Assembly (NCBI RefSeq): GCF_033115175.1
Contig: NC_084845.1
Span: 2,966,642-3,030,641, forward strand
DNA from: Lepus europaeus
Lineage: Eukaryota > Chordata > Mammalia > Lagomorpha > Leporidae
Length of the DNA stretch: 64,000 nucleotides
Direction: 5' to 3'
The notes under the pieces are model-generated. The model had not been told where the DNA came from and ran no database searches. It saw only the letters and a program-made list of their open reading frames with translations. The position numbers were made by a program, and so were the translations under genes. Position 1 is the first letter of the stretch. Every line of letters begins with the position of its first letter. This document shows positions 32,231 through 43,017 of this stretch, piece by piece.

Positions 32231-33429
32231 TCAGACCAGCGGCCCCGGGGAAAGCGAAGAAATGGACATGTCCAGGCCAGGGGTCCTGGGTTCGAGTCCG
32301 GCTCCGCTGGGACCCAGCGAGTGGGCATTGCCAGGGTTTTCGGGAGCACCCACTGAGGCTGCGGGCGCACCGCCGCCGCCCCCGCGCCCCAGCGCCCACG
32401 CGGAGCCTGAGGTTTACACGCGAGAGGAGGGCGAGCGCACGCGCTGCAGGCGGCGCCCCGCACGCCCTCGCGGTGGTCACCCGGACGCCTCGCCCCCGGC
32501 CAACGGCTCGCTCCCGGGCTCTCCCGGCGCGGTACCCCCAGCTGGCCGCTACCCCCCGGCCCGCGTGCAGGCGCGTGCCCGTGCGGCGCGCGGGGCGGGC
32601 CCTGCGGGGGCGGCGGCCAATGAGCGGCGCCGCGGCCCGCCGCCGGCCGGGGCCGCCCGGAAGGGGGTCCGCGCGCGCGCGCGCCTGGGGCCGGCCCGGC
32701 GGCGCGCGCAGGTGTCGGGGGGCGCTCTCCGGCGGCGCGCGCCCTCGGCCTCCCCTCCCCCGCCCGGGCCCCCCGCCTCTCGGGTACCTCATTTGCATGT
32801 CGCCCGGCTCGCGAGGGTGCGCGCGCCGCGCGGGGGGCGGCGGGGCCGGTGCGTGGGAAGGGGCGGCGGCGGCGGCGGGCGGCGGCGGCGCGCGGGGGCC
32901 GGCCCCGCCCCTGGGAGGCGACGCGGGGCGGCGCCGCCCCCTCCCCCGCCCGAGGGCCGCGCGCCCGCGGGGAACAAAGGGGACGCGCTGGGTCCTAAGC
33001 ACCGGGAGCGGCCGCGCCGGCGAGGCGTGCCTGCGCCGTCTGCCCGAGCACCCGCCGCCGCGTCCCCACTACATCGACATAAGTGTCTTTTCTGTCACGA
33101 AGCACCCGGCCGGGGGACCCGACCATAGCGATCGCACGAGGAGAAGCGGGAAAATGGCAGCCCGCTGCCCGTAACTAACATGGCGCCGGGCCGGCTTCTG
33201 AGCGCCGCGGAGGGCTCGGCGAGAATATGGTGCCCGTCTTATCTCTGAGGCGCACTCGACGCGTTTCAGGTCCTCGTCTCCCCTGACGGAATGCTGTGCC
33301 TCAGGAACGGGTTTGAGGCTGGAATGGGGAATCGCATCCCCCCTCGCCTGCGTTAGCGCCTCCTAGCGTCGCCGCGCTGACCTGGTTGCCCTCAGTCTCA
33401 ATGGCGCCGTGCGACCCCCCCCCAGGCCC

Positions 33430-33653
33430 CGCCCCCAGCCCTGCCCTCACCTAAGATGGCGGCCGCCCGGCTTCCCTAACCTCCCGGGCTGGGGAAAGGA
33501 AGGGAAAGAGGGAGAAGGGCGGGGGTGCGAGGGGGAGCCGAGAGGGCGGGAAAGGGGGGTGAGGGGGCCGGGAGCGAGGCGGAAGTCGAGGGGCCCCCCG
33601 GGTGGAAGTGACGCTGCCCCCGCTGCCCAAAATGTCGGCGCCCAGAGGGAGGT
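33430..33653 (+). other. FIZ1: candidate FIZ1 non-coding exon 1 (donor end)
   Basis: On the plus strand GGGAGGT is followed by GTAAGT at 33654. The donor is close to consensus except the last exon base. It would splice to CTGCAG at 34726-34731. The start is a guess, placed by the downstream YY1 motif. Confidence 0.4.
33451..33640 (-). other. ZNF524: candidate ZNF524 non-coding exon 1 (donor end)
   Basis: On the minus strand CCATCTTAG is followed by GTGAGG, a strong donor, with the intron beginning at 33450. It would join to the acceptor at 31597. The 5' end is unknown; the given end is a guess. Confidence 0.4.
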
Positions 33654-34060
33654 GTAAGTAATTAAAGAGGAAAGCCGACCGCCTCCTCCGGCCTCCCGGG
33701 GCCACGCCGGGCCTCCAGGACGGCCGCTCCGTACGAGCGAGGGGGACTCCGGTGGCCCGGGCCCGCCGGACCCGCCTCCGCCGCGGCCTCCCGGCGCTGC
33801 CCCTCAGGGCAGGGGGAGGGGCACAGAAGGCCGGCTCTCGCGGCCTGCTCGGGGCGCCAGGGCCTGGGGCCGGCTCGGAGCCTGCGGGAGGAGCGGGAGG
33901 CGGGGCTCGGCGGATGGGGCGGGGCGAGCGGTGGGAGGAGCCCGGGTGGGGCGGAGCGAGCGGTGGGAGGAGCCCGGGGCGGGGCTTAGCGTGGCGACGG
34001 GCAGGGTTTAGGGGCTGTGGGTAGGCTATGGGCCGGGCCTAGGCAAAGCGGGGGCGTGGC

Positions 34061-34731
34061 TCCACGGGAGAGGGCGGGGCCTAGGCAAAAGAAGGGCGGA
34101 GCTCCACGGTGGGGCGGGGCTTAGGCAAAAGCAGGGGTTTGTGTGGGCGGGGCCCGTGGTGGGCGGGGCCTAGGCACAGAAGTGACGGGAAGCCCGCTGA
34201 GGCTTCGCGGGACCGAGCGCTTCGGTGGAACGGGCAGGCCCTCCCGGTGGCGGAGAGGGGCCGCGGGGGGTGCGGATGGGCCGGGAGCCGTGGTGGCGTG
34301 CTCGGGGCTTCCTTAACGGGGGAGGTGCGCGAGGCCGTGGCGGCAGGTGTCCGCGCAGAAGAGGGGGCGCAGCGAAGGGGGGTAACAGCACGGTGGGCGC
34401 CCACAAAATATCCGAGGACTGGTTCCGATTCCCCCAAGGACGCCGGCGGGGCTCGGCCCGCATATACCCCCGGCGCGCCCAGTGCACTGCGATGAGCGGG
34501 CGGGGCCAGGACTGGGGGCGGGGCAAGGGGCGGGGCCTCACAGCAGGCCGACTGGACCGTTCCAGGTGATTGACAGAAGTGGGGACCGGAGAGTAGGCTG
34601 TGTAGGGCAGTGGGAGGGGCGTAGGGGACGTTGAGAGTGGGATGGGTGCGCGTGGCTTCGGAGGGTGTCTCCCAGGGGACAGGGGTTCTGGGGGCGGCCC
34701 TTCAGCGGCTCCCACTGCCTCCCTCCTGCAG
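34061..34731 (+). other. FIZ1 intron 1, with repeated GC-box motifs
   Basis: GGGGCGG/GGGCGGGGC motifs recur through 33900-34170 and again near 34500-34540, often with CCTAGGCA or CTTAGGCA. These look like an eroded short tandem repeat. No coding feature. Confidence 0.5.
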
Positions 34732-34765
34732 AGAGAGCGCCCACCGGCCGCTACACCCCGCCGCC

Positions 34766-35065
34766 ATGGACGACGCCCCGCTACCCGCACCCCCGGCGGC
34801 CCCCGCCCCGGCCCCGCCCGCCGCCCCCCGCGTCCCGTTTCACTGCAGTGAATGCGGCAAGAGCTTCCGCTACCGCTCGGACCTGCGGCGCCACTTCGCG
34901 CGCCACACGGCGCTCAAGCCCCACGCGTGTCCGCGCTGCGGAAAGGGCTTCAAACACAGCTTCAACCTGGCCAACCACCTGCGCTCGCACACCGGGGAGC
35001 GGCCCTACCGCTGCTCCGCCTGCCCCAAGGGCTTCCGGGACTCCACCGGCCTGCTGCACCACCAG
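34766..35065 (+). CDS. FIZ1: FIZ1, coding exon 1 (fingers 1 to 3)
   Basis: FLT3-interacting zinc-finger protein 1. The ATG has a perfect Kozak context (GCCGCCATGG) 35 bases after the CTGCAG acceptor. The exon encodes 100 residues: a Pro/Ala-rich leader, then C2H2 fingers at 25-47 and 53-75, and most of a third from 81. The exon ends at ..LLHHQ with GTGAGT, so the last histidine of finger 3 comes from the next exon. Phase is 0. The family protein binds the FLT3 receptor kinase and the photoreceptor factor NRL; a nuclear and cytoplasmic role is known for it rather than seen here. Confidence 0.94.
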
Positions 35066-36373
35066 GTGAGTCCAGCCGGGCTCCTCCCCTGGGGAACTCC
35101 CTCCCTCCATCCCCGCCCAGGGACCCTGGCCAATCAGCACCAGGCCTTTCTTTTCCGCTGGCCAATGAGCAGGAGGCACCTCTGTCCGCTGCCCGCGAAC
35201 CCAGGAATGAGAGCATAGCCCGAAACGCTGCCCCCACCGTGTGCAGCCCGGTGCGCACGGGCCGTACCATGTTTAAAACAGGTGCACCTCGGCCGGCGCC
35301 GCGGCTCACTAGGCTAATCCTCCGCCTTGCGGCGCCAGCACACCGGGTTCTAGTCCCGGTCGGGGCACCGATCCTGTCCCGGTTGCTCCTCTTCCAGGCC
35401 AGCTCTCTGCTGTGTTCAGGGAGTGCAGTGGAGGATGGCCCAAGTGCTTGGGCCCTGCACCCCATGGGAGACCAGGAGAAGCACCTGGCTCCTGCCATCG
35501 GAACAGCGCGGTGCGCCGGCCGCAGCGCGCTACCGCGGCGGCCATTGGAGGGTGAACCAACGGCAAAAAGGAAGACCTTTCTCTCTGTCTCTCTCTCTCA
35601 CTGTCCACTCTGCCTGTAAAAAAAAAAAAAAAACAAAAACAAAAACAGGCGCACCTCATGTAGGCTCCAGTCACGCAGCAGTAACTGCACGTGTTCCCTG
35701 CTTAACCCCTGGTAGCCAAGGGCCCTCTGCCTCCACAGGACTAGCAGTCCTGGGGAGGTGGTCATTTGTCAGAGTGACCAGGTGCCGGCTGCTTCAAAAC
35801 CTCCATCTCAGGCTGGGGGGCAGGGACATTCACGACCTCGGAGGCCTCACCCTGCCCACCAGTGGGGTTGTAAGGCCGCTGAACCGCTCATGAGCACCTG
35901 CTGTATGCGGGGCACAGGGGAACAAAGCGACACGTGGCCTCCCAGCTGAGCGGAGTGCAGTGAGAGGTGTGCGGGCAGGGGCGGGGCGGGGCGGGAGAGA
36001 GCCTTCCCGGTGCGGGAAGCAGACTTCTAGGCCACCACGGCCACCCCAGGCAGCGAGGAAGCCGGCGGGGAAGACAGCAAGCGCAGTGACAGTGGATCGA
36101 GTCCCCCACACACCACGTTTGGAGGCGGCATCACAAATGGGCAGACGCAAAATACCCGCTGCTACCCAAGCCTCTTACAGCGCCCCGGCTGCCGCCTGGC
36201 CGGGCCGCGGACAGAGCACCTCCCGGGAGGTTCTGATCCCCAGATCTGGGAGCGATCCCCGGGATCCCTACCCGCTCCGGGGGCCGGCAGCCCCGAATGC
36301 CCGCAGGTGCCCGCGCAGGTCGGGCCCCGGGGAGCTGACGTCTGCGCGTCGCCCTCCGTGCGTCTCGTTCCAG
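35066..36373 (+). other. FIZ1: FIZ1 intron 2
   Basis: Bounded by GTGAGT at 35066 and TTCCAG at 36373. It holds one young CSINE (35291-35643) and otherwise unique DNA; nothing else identified. Confidence 0.85.
35291..35643 (+). mobile_element. CSINE, full length, with target-site duplication, in FIZ1 intron
   Basis: Complete forward copy from GGCCGGCGCCG to an A-rich tail with AAACAAAAAC. It is flanked by AACAGGTGCACCTC and AACAGGCGCACCTC, a 14-bp duplication with one mismatch, so it is recent. Confidence 0.95.
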
Positions 36374-37519
36374 GTGGTGCACACCGGCGAGAAGCCCTAC
36401 TGCTGCCTGGTCTGCGAGCTCCGCTTCTCCTCGCGCTCCAGCCTCGGCCGCCACCTCAAGCGCCAGCACCGCGGGGTGCTCCCGTCCCCGCTGCAGCCCG
36501 GCTCGGGCCTGCCCGCCCTGAGCGCGCCCTGCTCGGTCTGCTGCAACGTGGGACCCTGCTCCGTGTGCGGGGGCGCCGCGGCGGGCAGCGCCGAGGGCCT
36601 GGAGGGGGCGGGCGCCGGCGGCTGGGGCTTGGCCGAAGCGGCCGCCGCGGCCGCCGCCTCCTTGCCCCCGTTTGCCTGCGGGGCCTGCGCGCGGCGCTTC
36701 GACCACGGCCGCGAGCTGGCGGCCCACTGGGCCGTGCACACCGACGTGAAGCCCTTCAAGTGCCCGCGCTGCGAGCGCGACTTCAACGCGCCCGCGCTGC
36801 TGGAGCGGCACAAGCTGACGCACGACCTGCAGGGGCCCGGCGCGCCCCCGGCGCAGGCCTGGGGCGAGGGAGCCGCGGCGGAGGCGGGCGCCGCGCCTCC
36901 GGCCAGGGACGGCGGGCTGCTCCTGGGCCCCGCGCGGGGCGGCGTGCCCGAGCTGGGGGGGCTCCCGGAGGGCGGCGGGGAGGCGGCGGCGGCCGAACCG
37001 TCGGAAGACACGCTGTACCAGTGCGACTGCGGCACCTTCTTCGCGTCGGCCGCCGCGCTGGCCGGCCACCTGGAGGCGCACTCCGGCCCCGCCACCTACG
37101 GCTGCGGCCACTGCGGGGCGCTGTACGCGGCGCTGGCCGCCCTGGAGGAGCACCGGCGGGTCAGCCACGGCGAGGGCGGCGGGGCCGAGGCGGCCGCGAC
37201 TGCGGCCCCGCCGGGGGACGGCGCGCCCGGGGAGCCCGCGTCGAGCTCGGGCCGCGGCAAGAAGATCTTCGGCTGCTCCGAGTGCGAGAAGCTGTTCCGC
37301 TCGCCGCGCGACCTGGAGCGGCACGTGCTGGTGCACACGGGCGAGAAGCCGTTCCCGTGCCTGGAGTGCGGCAAGTTCTTCCGCCACGAGTGCTACCTGA
37401 AGCGCCACCGGCTGCTGCACGGCACCGAGCGGCCCTTCCCCTGCCACGTCTGCGGCAAGGGCTTCATCACGCTCAGCAACCTCTCCAGGCACCTGAAGCT
37501 CCACCGGGGCATGGACTGA
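36374..37519 (+). CDS. FIZ1: FIZ1, coding exon 2 (rest of finger 3, fingers 4 to 11)
   Basis: Adds 381 residues, for a 481-residue protein (human 496). It opens VVHTGEKPY, supplying the last histidine of finger 3. Finger 4 follows, then a Cys cluster (CSVCCNVGPCSVC, near residues 152-164), an Ala-rich stretch, fingers 5 and 6 from residue 200, a variable Gly/Ala/Pro linker, finger 7 with an unusual C-x-C knuckle (YQCDCGTFF), finger 8, another low-complexity linker, and fingers 9 to 11 ending LKLHRGMD. Eleven fingers agree with the known family architecture. No frame breaks are visible. Sequence and spacing make the assignment firm. Confidence 0.96.
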   Translation: MVHTGEKPYCCLVCELRFSSRSSLGRHLKRQHRGVLPSPLQPGSGLPALSAPCSVCCNVGPCSVCGGAAAGSAEGLEGAGAGGWGLAEAAAAAAASLPPFACGACARRFDHGRELAAHWAVHTDVKPFKCPRCERDFNAPALLERHKLTHDLQGPGAPPAQAWGEGAAAEAGAAPPARDGGLLLGPARGGVPELGGLPEGGGEAAAAEPSEDTLYQCDCGTFFASAAALAGHLEAHSGPATYGCGHCGALYAALAALEEHRRVSHGEGGGAEAAATAAPPGDGAPGEPASSSGRGKKIFGCSECEKLFRSPRDLERHVLVHTGEKPFPCLECGKFFRHECYLKRHRLLHGTERPFPCHVCGKGFITLSNLSRHLKLHRGMD

Positions 37520-38300
37520 GGGCGGCCCGCCGCGCCGGGGCACCTGCGGACCCACACACAGCCGCGGGCGTCCACAAGCTGCTGTCGGCTTGCGGGCCCT
37601 AGGACAGAGGCAGGCACCGCCCAGGGAACACTGCCCCGCTCCCGAAGAGCCATGATTCCCGATGACCCTGATCTGGGGAATGTGGGTTGGGTGGGCGGGA
37701 CATGTCCCAAGACTCCCCTCCAGAAGCTACCCCCCAGAATCGCTGGTGCCCCCCAGGAAGTGGATACAGCCGAGTCTGCCTTCCGCACCCCCTCCATTCC
37801 AGTCCCTGAGCTGATGAGGACCAGGGTGGGCCGCCCTGCGCTGAGCTCCCCCTCCCTACTGCGGAGTGGATCGACCCGGCCATCTCCCATCCCTGACACT
37901 AGAATAGACTGGTATAGGCTGGTCCGAGATACCCTGCCCCACGCCCCGTAGGATGGACTGACCCAGGTGCACACACGCCTGTCCACTCGGAATGGGCAGG
38001 TCCGGGCCGTGGCCTGCGCCCCGCGCCCCCTCCCCGGCGTGAGAAGGGCAGCCGCGCCCTCTCCTGTGCCGCGTGGGCAGGTGCACATTCCCCGGCCCGC
38101 ACGAACTCAGTAGAGCGAGGTGGTGACTGCGTGCCCAGTCTGTCTCTCCATCTCCGTCGGTCTGTCTGTGTCTGCGTTCCTCCCAATCCCAAGGGGGGGG
38201 GGCTTGGCGAGGGGGTCCTCGCCCTGATCCTCAACCTCGTCCCCTCTTTCCATCCCCCGATGTTTCCAGGACCCCAATAAACCTCGTCCTGTCCGTCACT
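37520..38300 (+). other. FIZ1: FIZ1 3' UTR with poly(A) signal
   Basis: AATAAA at 38276-38281 (CCCCAATAAACC) followed by T/GT-rich sequence (CGTCCTGTCCGT). UTR length about 770 bases. Confidence 0.75.
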
Positions 38301-39394
38301 GCCGTCTCCTTTTCTGACCCGCCCCCCTCCCGACTCAGGCCGGGCCCCTCTCCCTCCCGGCTGCCAGTCTTTGTATAAACCAGAGCCGGTCCATCGCCCA
38401 CCCAAGCGGAAGGCAGTCCACCTCCAACAGATGGCAGCCGTCAATCCCGTAGGACACGCCCCCTTGGAGACCAAACTTAGAGACGCTTCCAGGAGGAGGC
38501 CCCGCCCCTTACCTTAGATTGGGGAATGGGTCCCGCCCATCAGAGGAGGTGTGGGCCCTTCGGGCTACGCCCGAGCGCTGACTCCCTGCCGGGCACTGAG
38601 TCCCCTCCCGGGATCCCACAGAGAGCGAAACAGATGACCCCAGCCCTAGGGGGGGCGGGGCGGGGGGGGGGCATACTCTGGTGCATGCGCAATGCGGGTG
38701 GTGGAGAACCATGAAGGAAGGAAGAAGCCAATTTCGGGCGGTTGCAAGTCAAGAAATCGAGGGTCGAGGCCGCGCCACTCTAAATGGGGGTGGGGGAGGT
38801 CCGGGCAGGCCGCGCTGGCGAGGGGCTCTTGGTGGCAGCTCTGCAGGGTGAGGGGGACTTGGGGAAGGAGGCGCAGAGGCAGGCAGGGGCCACACGCCGC
38901 AGGCCCAGGTGAGCCGCAGCTGGCGCGGGGCAGCTGGGTTTTAAGCTGGGAGGGACGTGGGCGCCCCTGCGGTCGGGCTGCTGAGTGCAGAAGGACCTGG
39001 GGGGCACAGCGTGGGAGGGGGGTGTGGGGCCTGGACCAGCTGGCCAAGAGGAAGGGGTGGACTGGAGGTGGCATCTGGGTGTGGCACTCGGAGGGCTGGT
39101 TGTGTGCGTGTGCCTGCGTGTGTGGCAGAGGGTGTCAGGAGTGACGGGTTGGGGCGGCACCTTCGTAGTAAGGCCAGAAAACGGGGAGAACAAGCTTAGG
39201 GAAGGGTGTGGGGGGTGGTCAGGAGTCCCTCCGTGGCTTCTTGAATGTGAACCGTCCCGTGGATCGGTGCTCGCTAGGCTGACGGTGCGCGGTGTGGTGT
39301 CCTGCTAGGCACAGACCCGGGACTAGCACCTGCTAGAACATTCACAGCGGTAACACTCGGCACCCCTGAAATGCCCTCCAAAAAGACAACCCTC
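38301..39394. other. intergenic, FIZ1 to first SINE
   Basis: Unique, G-rich DNA (39000-39250 is GTG-rich). No gene found. Confidence 0.5.
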
Positions 39395-39660
39395 AGGGCG
39401 CAGGCACTGGGCAGTGGCTAAGACCCTCTTGTCCATGTCTGAGTGCCCGGGATCGCAGCACTGACTTGAGCTTCCGGCCACTGCAGAAGCGCTGAGAGGC
39501 AGCAGTGACCACTCAAGTAACTGGGTGCCCGCCACCCACCTGAAGACCTGGCTTGAGCTCCTCGCTCCCAGCTACAGCCTGGCCCAGCCCCAGCCCCAGC
39601 CCCCAGCCACTGCAGACATCAGCAGATGGGCCCCCCCTCCTCGCTCTCGCTCTCGCTCTG
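39395..39660 (+). mobile_element. CSINE, old and diverged
   Basis: Order of C-repeat motifs is kept (GCAGTGGCTAAGACCC, CTTCCGGCCACTGCAG, GCCTGGCCCAGCCCCAGCC, CATCAGCAGATGG, CTCGCTCTCGCTC) but with many changes. Confidence 0.6.
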
Positions 39661-39699
39661 AGGTAACTAATGTTGGTAGGGCAGGTTATGCAGAATGAG

Positions 39700-40053
39700 T
39701 GAGGGGCTGGCATCGTGTTACAGCAGACTGGGCCACCACCAGTGACACCAGTTGCCCACGTGAGCGCCAGTTCAAGTCCTGGCTGCTCACTTACCGTTAG
39801 CTCCCTGCTAATGTGCCTGGGGAAGCAGTGGAGATGGCCCAGGCGCTGGGCCCCGGCACCCACAGGGAGGCGCTGGATGCACTGCCAGGCTCTTGGCTTT
39901 GGCCTGGTCCAGCCCCAGCCCCAGCCGTTGCGGCCATGTGGGGAGTGAAACATCAGAGAGAAGTGCTTGCTCTCTCTCTCACTCTTTCTCTCTCTCTCCC
40001 TCTTGGTCTGTAACTCAGCCTTTCAAGTAAAAATAAATATAAATCTTTCTTAA
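39700..40053 (+). mobile_element. CSINE
   Basis: Forward copy: GCGCCAGTTCAAGTCCTGG B box, ATGTGGGGAGTGAAACATCAG, (CT)n, CCTTTCAAGTAAAAATAAAT tail. Confidence 0.88.
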
Positions 40054-40499
40054 ACAAGAGAATAAATGAGACAATGTACACACCATTACACGGATGAAAG
40101 CCAAGAGGCCGGATGCAAGAAACCAGACCCATGTGCCCATGCCTAGGACGTCCGGGAGCAGGCCCCGCTGAGCCGCAGGATCCAGAGGCCTCGCGGGTCA
40201 TAAGCCCACCAGGAGAGCCGGGAGACGCGTTCCAGGGCACTCGGAGCCGGAGCCGAGGGGAGGAGAGCTCGGGTCGGGACCCCTGAGGCACTCCCGGGAG
40301 TGCAGATGTCATCGCATAGCCATCGTATAACCTGCTCAATGCAGCCTTTGCAGCGCTTCACGATTGAACACGCGCTCACGGAAGGAGCCACTGCGTGGAG
40401 AAAACCGTGAGGGAGCAGCTTCTTCGCTGGAGATCCCCCACCGCCCACTAGAGAGGGCCCCCGTGCTCCTCAGCCCTGAGGCTGTCCCGCCCTCCCCGC
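40054..40499. other. intergenic, no feature seen
   Basis: Unique DNA before the next minisatellite; nothing supported. Confidence 0.5.
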
Positions 40500-41095
40500 A
40501 ATCACCCCTTAGAGAAGGCACCGCCCCTTAGAGATGGCACCGCCCCCTTAGAGACAGGCACCGCCCCTTAGTGACAAGACCCACCCCTTAGAGACAGGCA
40601 CCGCCCCTTAGAGAAGGCACCGCCCCCTTAGAGAAGGCACTGCCCCCTTAGTGACAAGACCCACCCCTTAGAGAGAGGCACCACCCCCTTAGAGACAGGC
40701 ACCGCCCTCTTAGTGACAAGACCCACCCCTTAGATACAGACACCGCCCCCTTAGAGAAGCCACCACCCCTTAGTGACAAGACCCACCCCTTAGAGACAGG
40801 CACCGCCCCCTTAGTGACAAGACCCACCCCTTAGAGACAGGCACCGCCCCCTTAGTGACAAGACCCACCCCTTAGAGACAGACACCGCCCCCTTAGAGAC
40901 AAGCACCGCCCCTTAGACAGGCACCGCCCCCTTAGAAATAGATACCGCCCCCTTAGAGATAAGACCCTCCCCTTAGAGAGAGGCACTGCCTCCTTAGAAA
41001 CAGGCACTGTCCCCTTAGAGACAGACACCGCCCCCTTAGAGATAAGACCCACCCCTTAGGCACCGCCCCCTTAGAGACAGGCACTGCCCCTGGGA
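40500..41095. repeat. minisatellite, about 23-bp unit in 46-bp dimers
   Basis: About 25 units of CCCCTTAGAGACAGGCACCG alternating with CCCCTTAGTGACAAGACCCA. Positions with TAGTGACAAGACC mark the dimer period. Between FIZ1 and ZNF579. Confidence 0.92.
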
Positions 41096-42149
41096 CCCGT
41101 GAGACTCAGGGCCAGGTGTTGTCCCGGACCCCGGGGGCTGCGGACATCCCACCCACCTGGCCTCCACCACAATCTGTTCTCAGAAGCTGGCGCGAATGGG
41201 ACCCAAGCGTCTCCCTCGTGCCAGGCCCTGGGCTGGGCTCTGCACCTCGCTGCAGCCCATTTAAGAGACGTGCTCATCGAGGCTGGGAGGGACCGGGAAC
41301 GTCAGAGACCCCGAGGGCCATCTCGACCCCTCCAAAACACGAGGGAGTAGCCAGGCGCTGCTTTCCCGGCCTCCATGGGAAGACCTGGCTCCTGTGTACG
41401 GACTGGGGGGCGGACGCCTGCACCTGCTCACTCACAGTTCCCCACCCCCTCAGCGTGCCGCCCCCACCCCGGGACCCGACGCCAGGCCCTCCTCCCTCCC
41501 CACCCTAACTCCCCTCTATTTACCCACAAATACTTGATGCTCTCCATAAAGCAGTTAAGCAAAGAGGCAGAAGCCCCGAGCTACTGGGAGGGGAGTGAGC
41601 CGTGAGTGGTGGCTCACAAGCACCCGAGGCCGCAGGATGTGCAAAACCAGGGCGGGGCAGGGGGGTAAGCATAGAGGTAGCGCCTTGCGGGTGGGAGTGC
41701 GGCTCAGGGGTGAGGGGCTTTCTGTGCGCCGGTGGGCACCTGGACAGCCCCGGGTAGGGAGTCGGCGCTGGGGGCAGGAGAGCCAATGAGCCTGCGGTTG
41801 CGATGGGAATGCATCCAGGCGGGCATCCCTGAGCCAAGCGGAGCCAGGTCCCGCCCCTGCCCAGGGAGCCGCCCGGGCCCCACCTGCTCGCCCCGCACCA
41901 GCTGGGCCTCCACTGCGTCCCGCGGGAGTGCCTCTGAGACACTACTCGGATCACGTGTCTCCCCTGTGGAAACCCTTGGTGCGCTGGGAGTGAGTCCAAG
42001 CCCAGGCCACGTGACCAGGTGACCCAGCGGCTCCCTGCAGCCCGGCCTCCCCCTGCTCTCCCCCAGGTCCCCTGCCCTCCTCTCTCAGCTGGAAATGGCC
42101 CTTCCCACCACCCCCTTCCTGGACGCATTTCTTGTGTGTGTGCTTTATT
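41096..42149. other. intergenic, no feature seen
   Basis: Unique GC-moderate DNA; no gene, RNA or repeat identified. Confidence 0.5.
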
Positions 42150-42690
42150 TTTTTTTCTCAATCTTTCAAGACTTCAGAATATGGGTGATAAAACAGTACG
42201 CACACAGCCCCAGGCACACACTGTGAAGAATGGAAAACAGCTGTCCAACCAAAAACTGTTCCTAACAGCACTGGTGACACAGCCGGAAGACAGGAACCAC
42301 CCAAACGCGTGGCAACAGAGGAACGCACAAGTCAGGGTCTACTCCCGACGGAATAGTACTCAGCCATGAAAAGGGACGACGCACTGGCCCAGTGACAACA
42401 TGGGGGACCCTCAAAAACACATTAAGCGAAGGCAGCTAACCACAGGAGAGCATATACTGTATGGATGTCACAGGAAATGGACACAGTAAAAGCAGATCCA
42501 TAGAGACAACCGCCCTAGGGGTGGCTGGGGGAAGGACTCGGGGGGTAGGGTTTCTGCTTGGGCTGATGAGAGTTCTGGAACTTTCCTGGGGATGGCTGCC
42601 TACGATCACCACCATACTTAATGCTACTTTGGTCAAAACTGTATGACCCATGTACTTACCAAGTACAACACCCCACACACATAGGTCCAT
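42150..42690 (+). mobile_element. old LINE-1 (L1M-type) 3' end
   Basis: Recognisable L1 3' sequence in order: ACCCAAACGCGTGGCAACAG, GAATAGTACTCAGCCATGAA, CAACATGGGGGACCCTC, CATACTGTATGGATG, AGATCCATAGAGACA, and GTTCTGGAACTTTCC with TGGTCAAAACTGTATGACCC. Heavily diverged, no coding potential. Confidence 0.85.
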
Positions 42691-42722
42691 GTGCTACCTG
42701 CCAGCTTTGAGACAGCAAGAGA

Positions 42723-43017
42723 GGGGCCGGCGTGTGGCACAGGGTGTTAATCCTCCACCTGCAGTACCGGCATCCCATATGGGCGCCAGTTCGAGTCCCG
42801 GCTGCACCACTTCTGATCCAGCTCCCTGCTGTGGCCTAGGAAGGCAGTAGAAGATGGCCCAAGTGCTTGGGCCCCTGCACCCACGTGGGAGACCCGGAAG
42901 AAGCTCCTGGCTTTGGATAGGCTCAGCTCTGGCCACTGTGGCTATTTGGGGAGTGAACCAGCGGATGGAAGACCCCCCCCTCTGCCTCTTTCCCAAATAA
43001 ATAAAATCTTAAAAAGA
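42723..43017 (+). mobile_element. CSINE, inserted beside the L1 end
   Basis: Forward copy: GGGGCCGGCGTGTGGCAC head, AGTTCGAGTCCCGGCTGC B box, AAATAAATAAAATCTT tail; GGCTCCTGG repeat unit partly deleted. Confidence 0.92.

Larger units (their letters stand above)
32340..34060. promoter_or_regulatory. large CpG island shared by ZNF524 (-) and FIZ1 (+)
   Basis: About 1.7 kb of CpG-dense DNA between the divergent genes. It contains an octamer ATTTGCAT (32791-32798), a (CG)7-8 run near 32670, GGCGGC runs around 32865-32890, several ATGGCGCC/ATGGCAGCC YY1-like sites (33154-33405), a consensus YY1 site AAGATGGCGGC (33453-33463) and GCGGAAGTCG, an ETS-like site (33580). A divergent promoter is inferred. 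Confidence 0.75.

Noticed and set aside
36131-37602. Long frames on the opposite strand and other frame of FIZ1
   Set aside because: Shadows of the FIZ1 coding exon caused by high GC.
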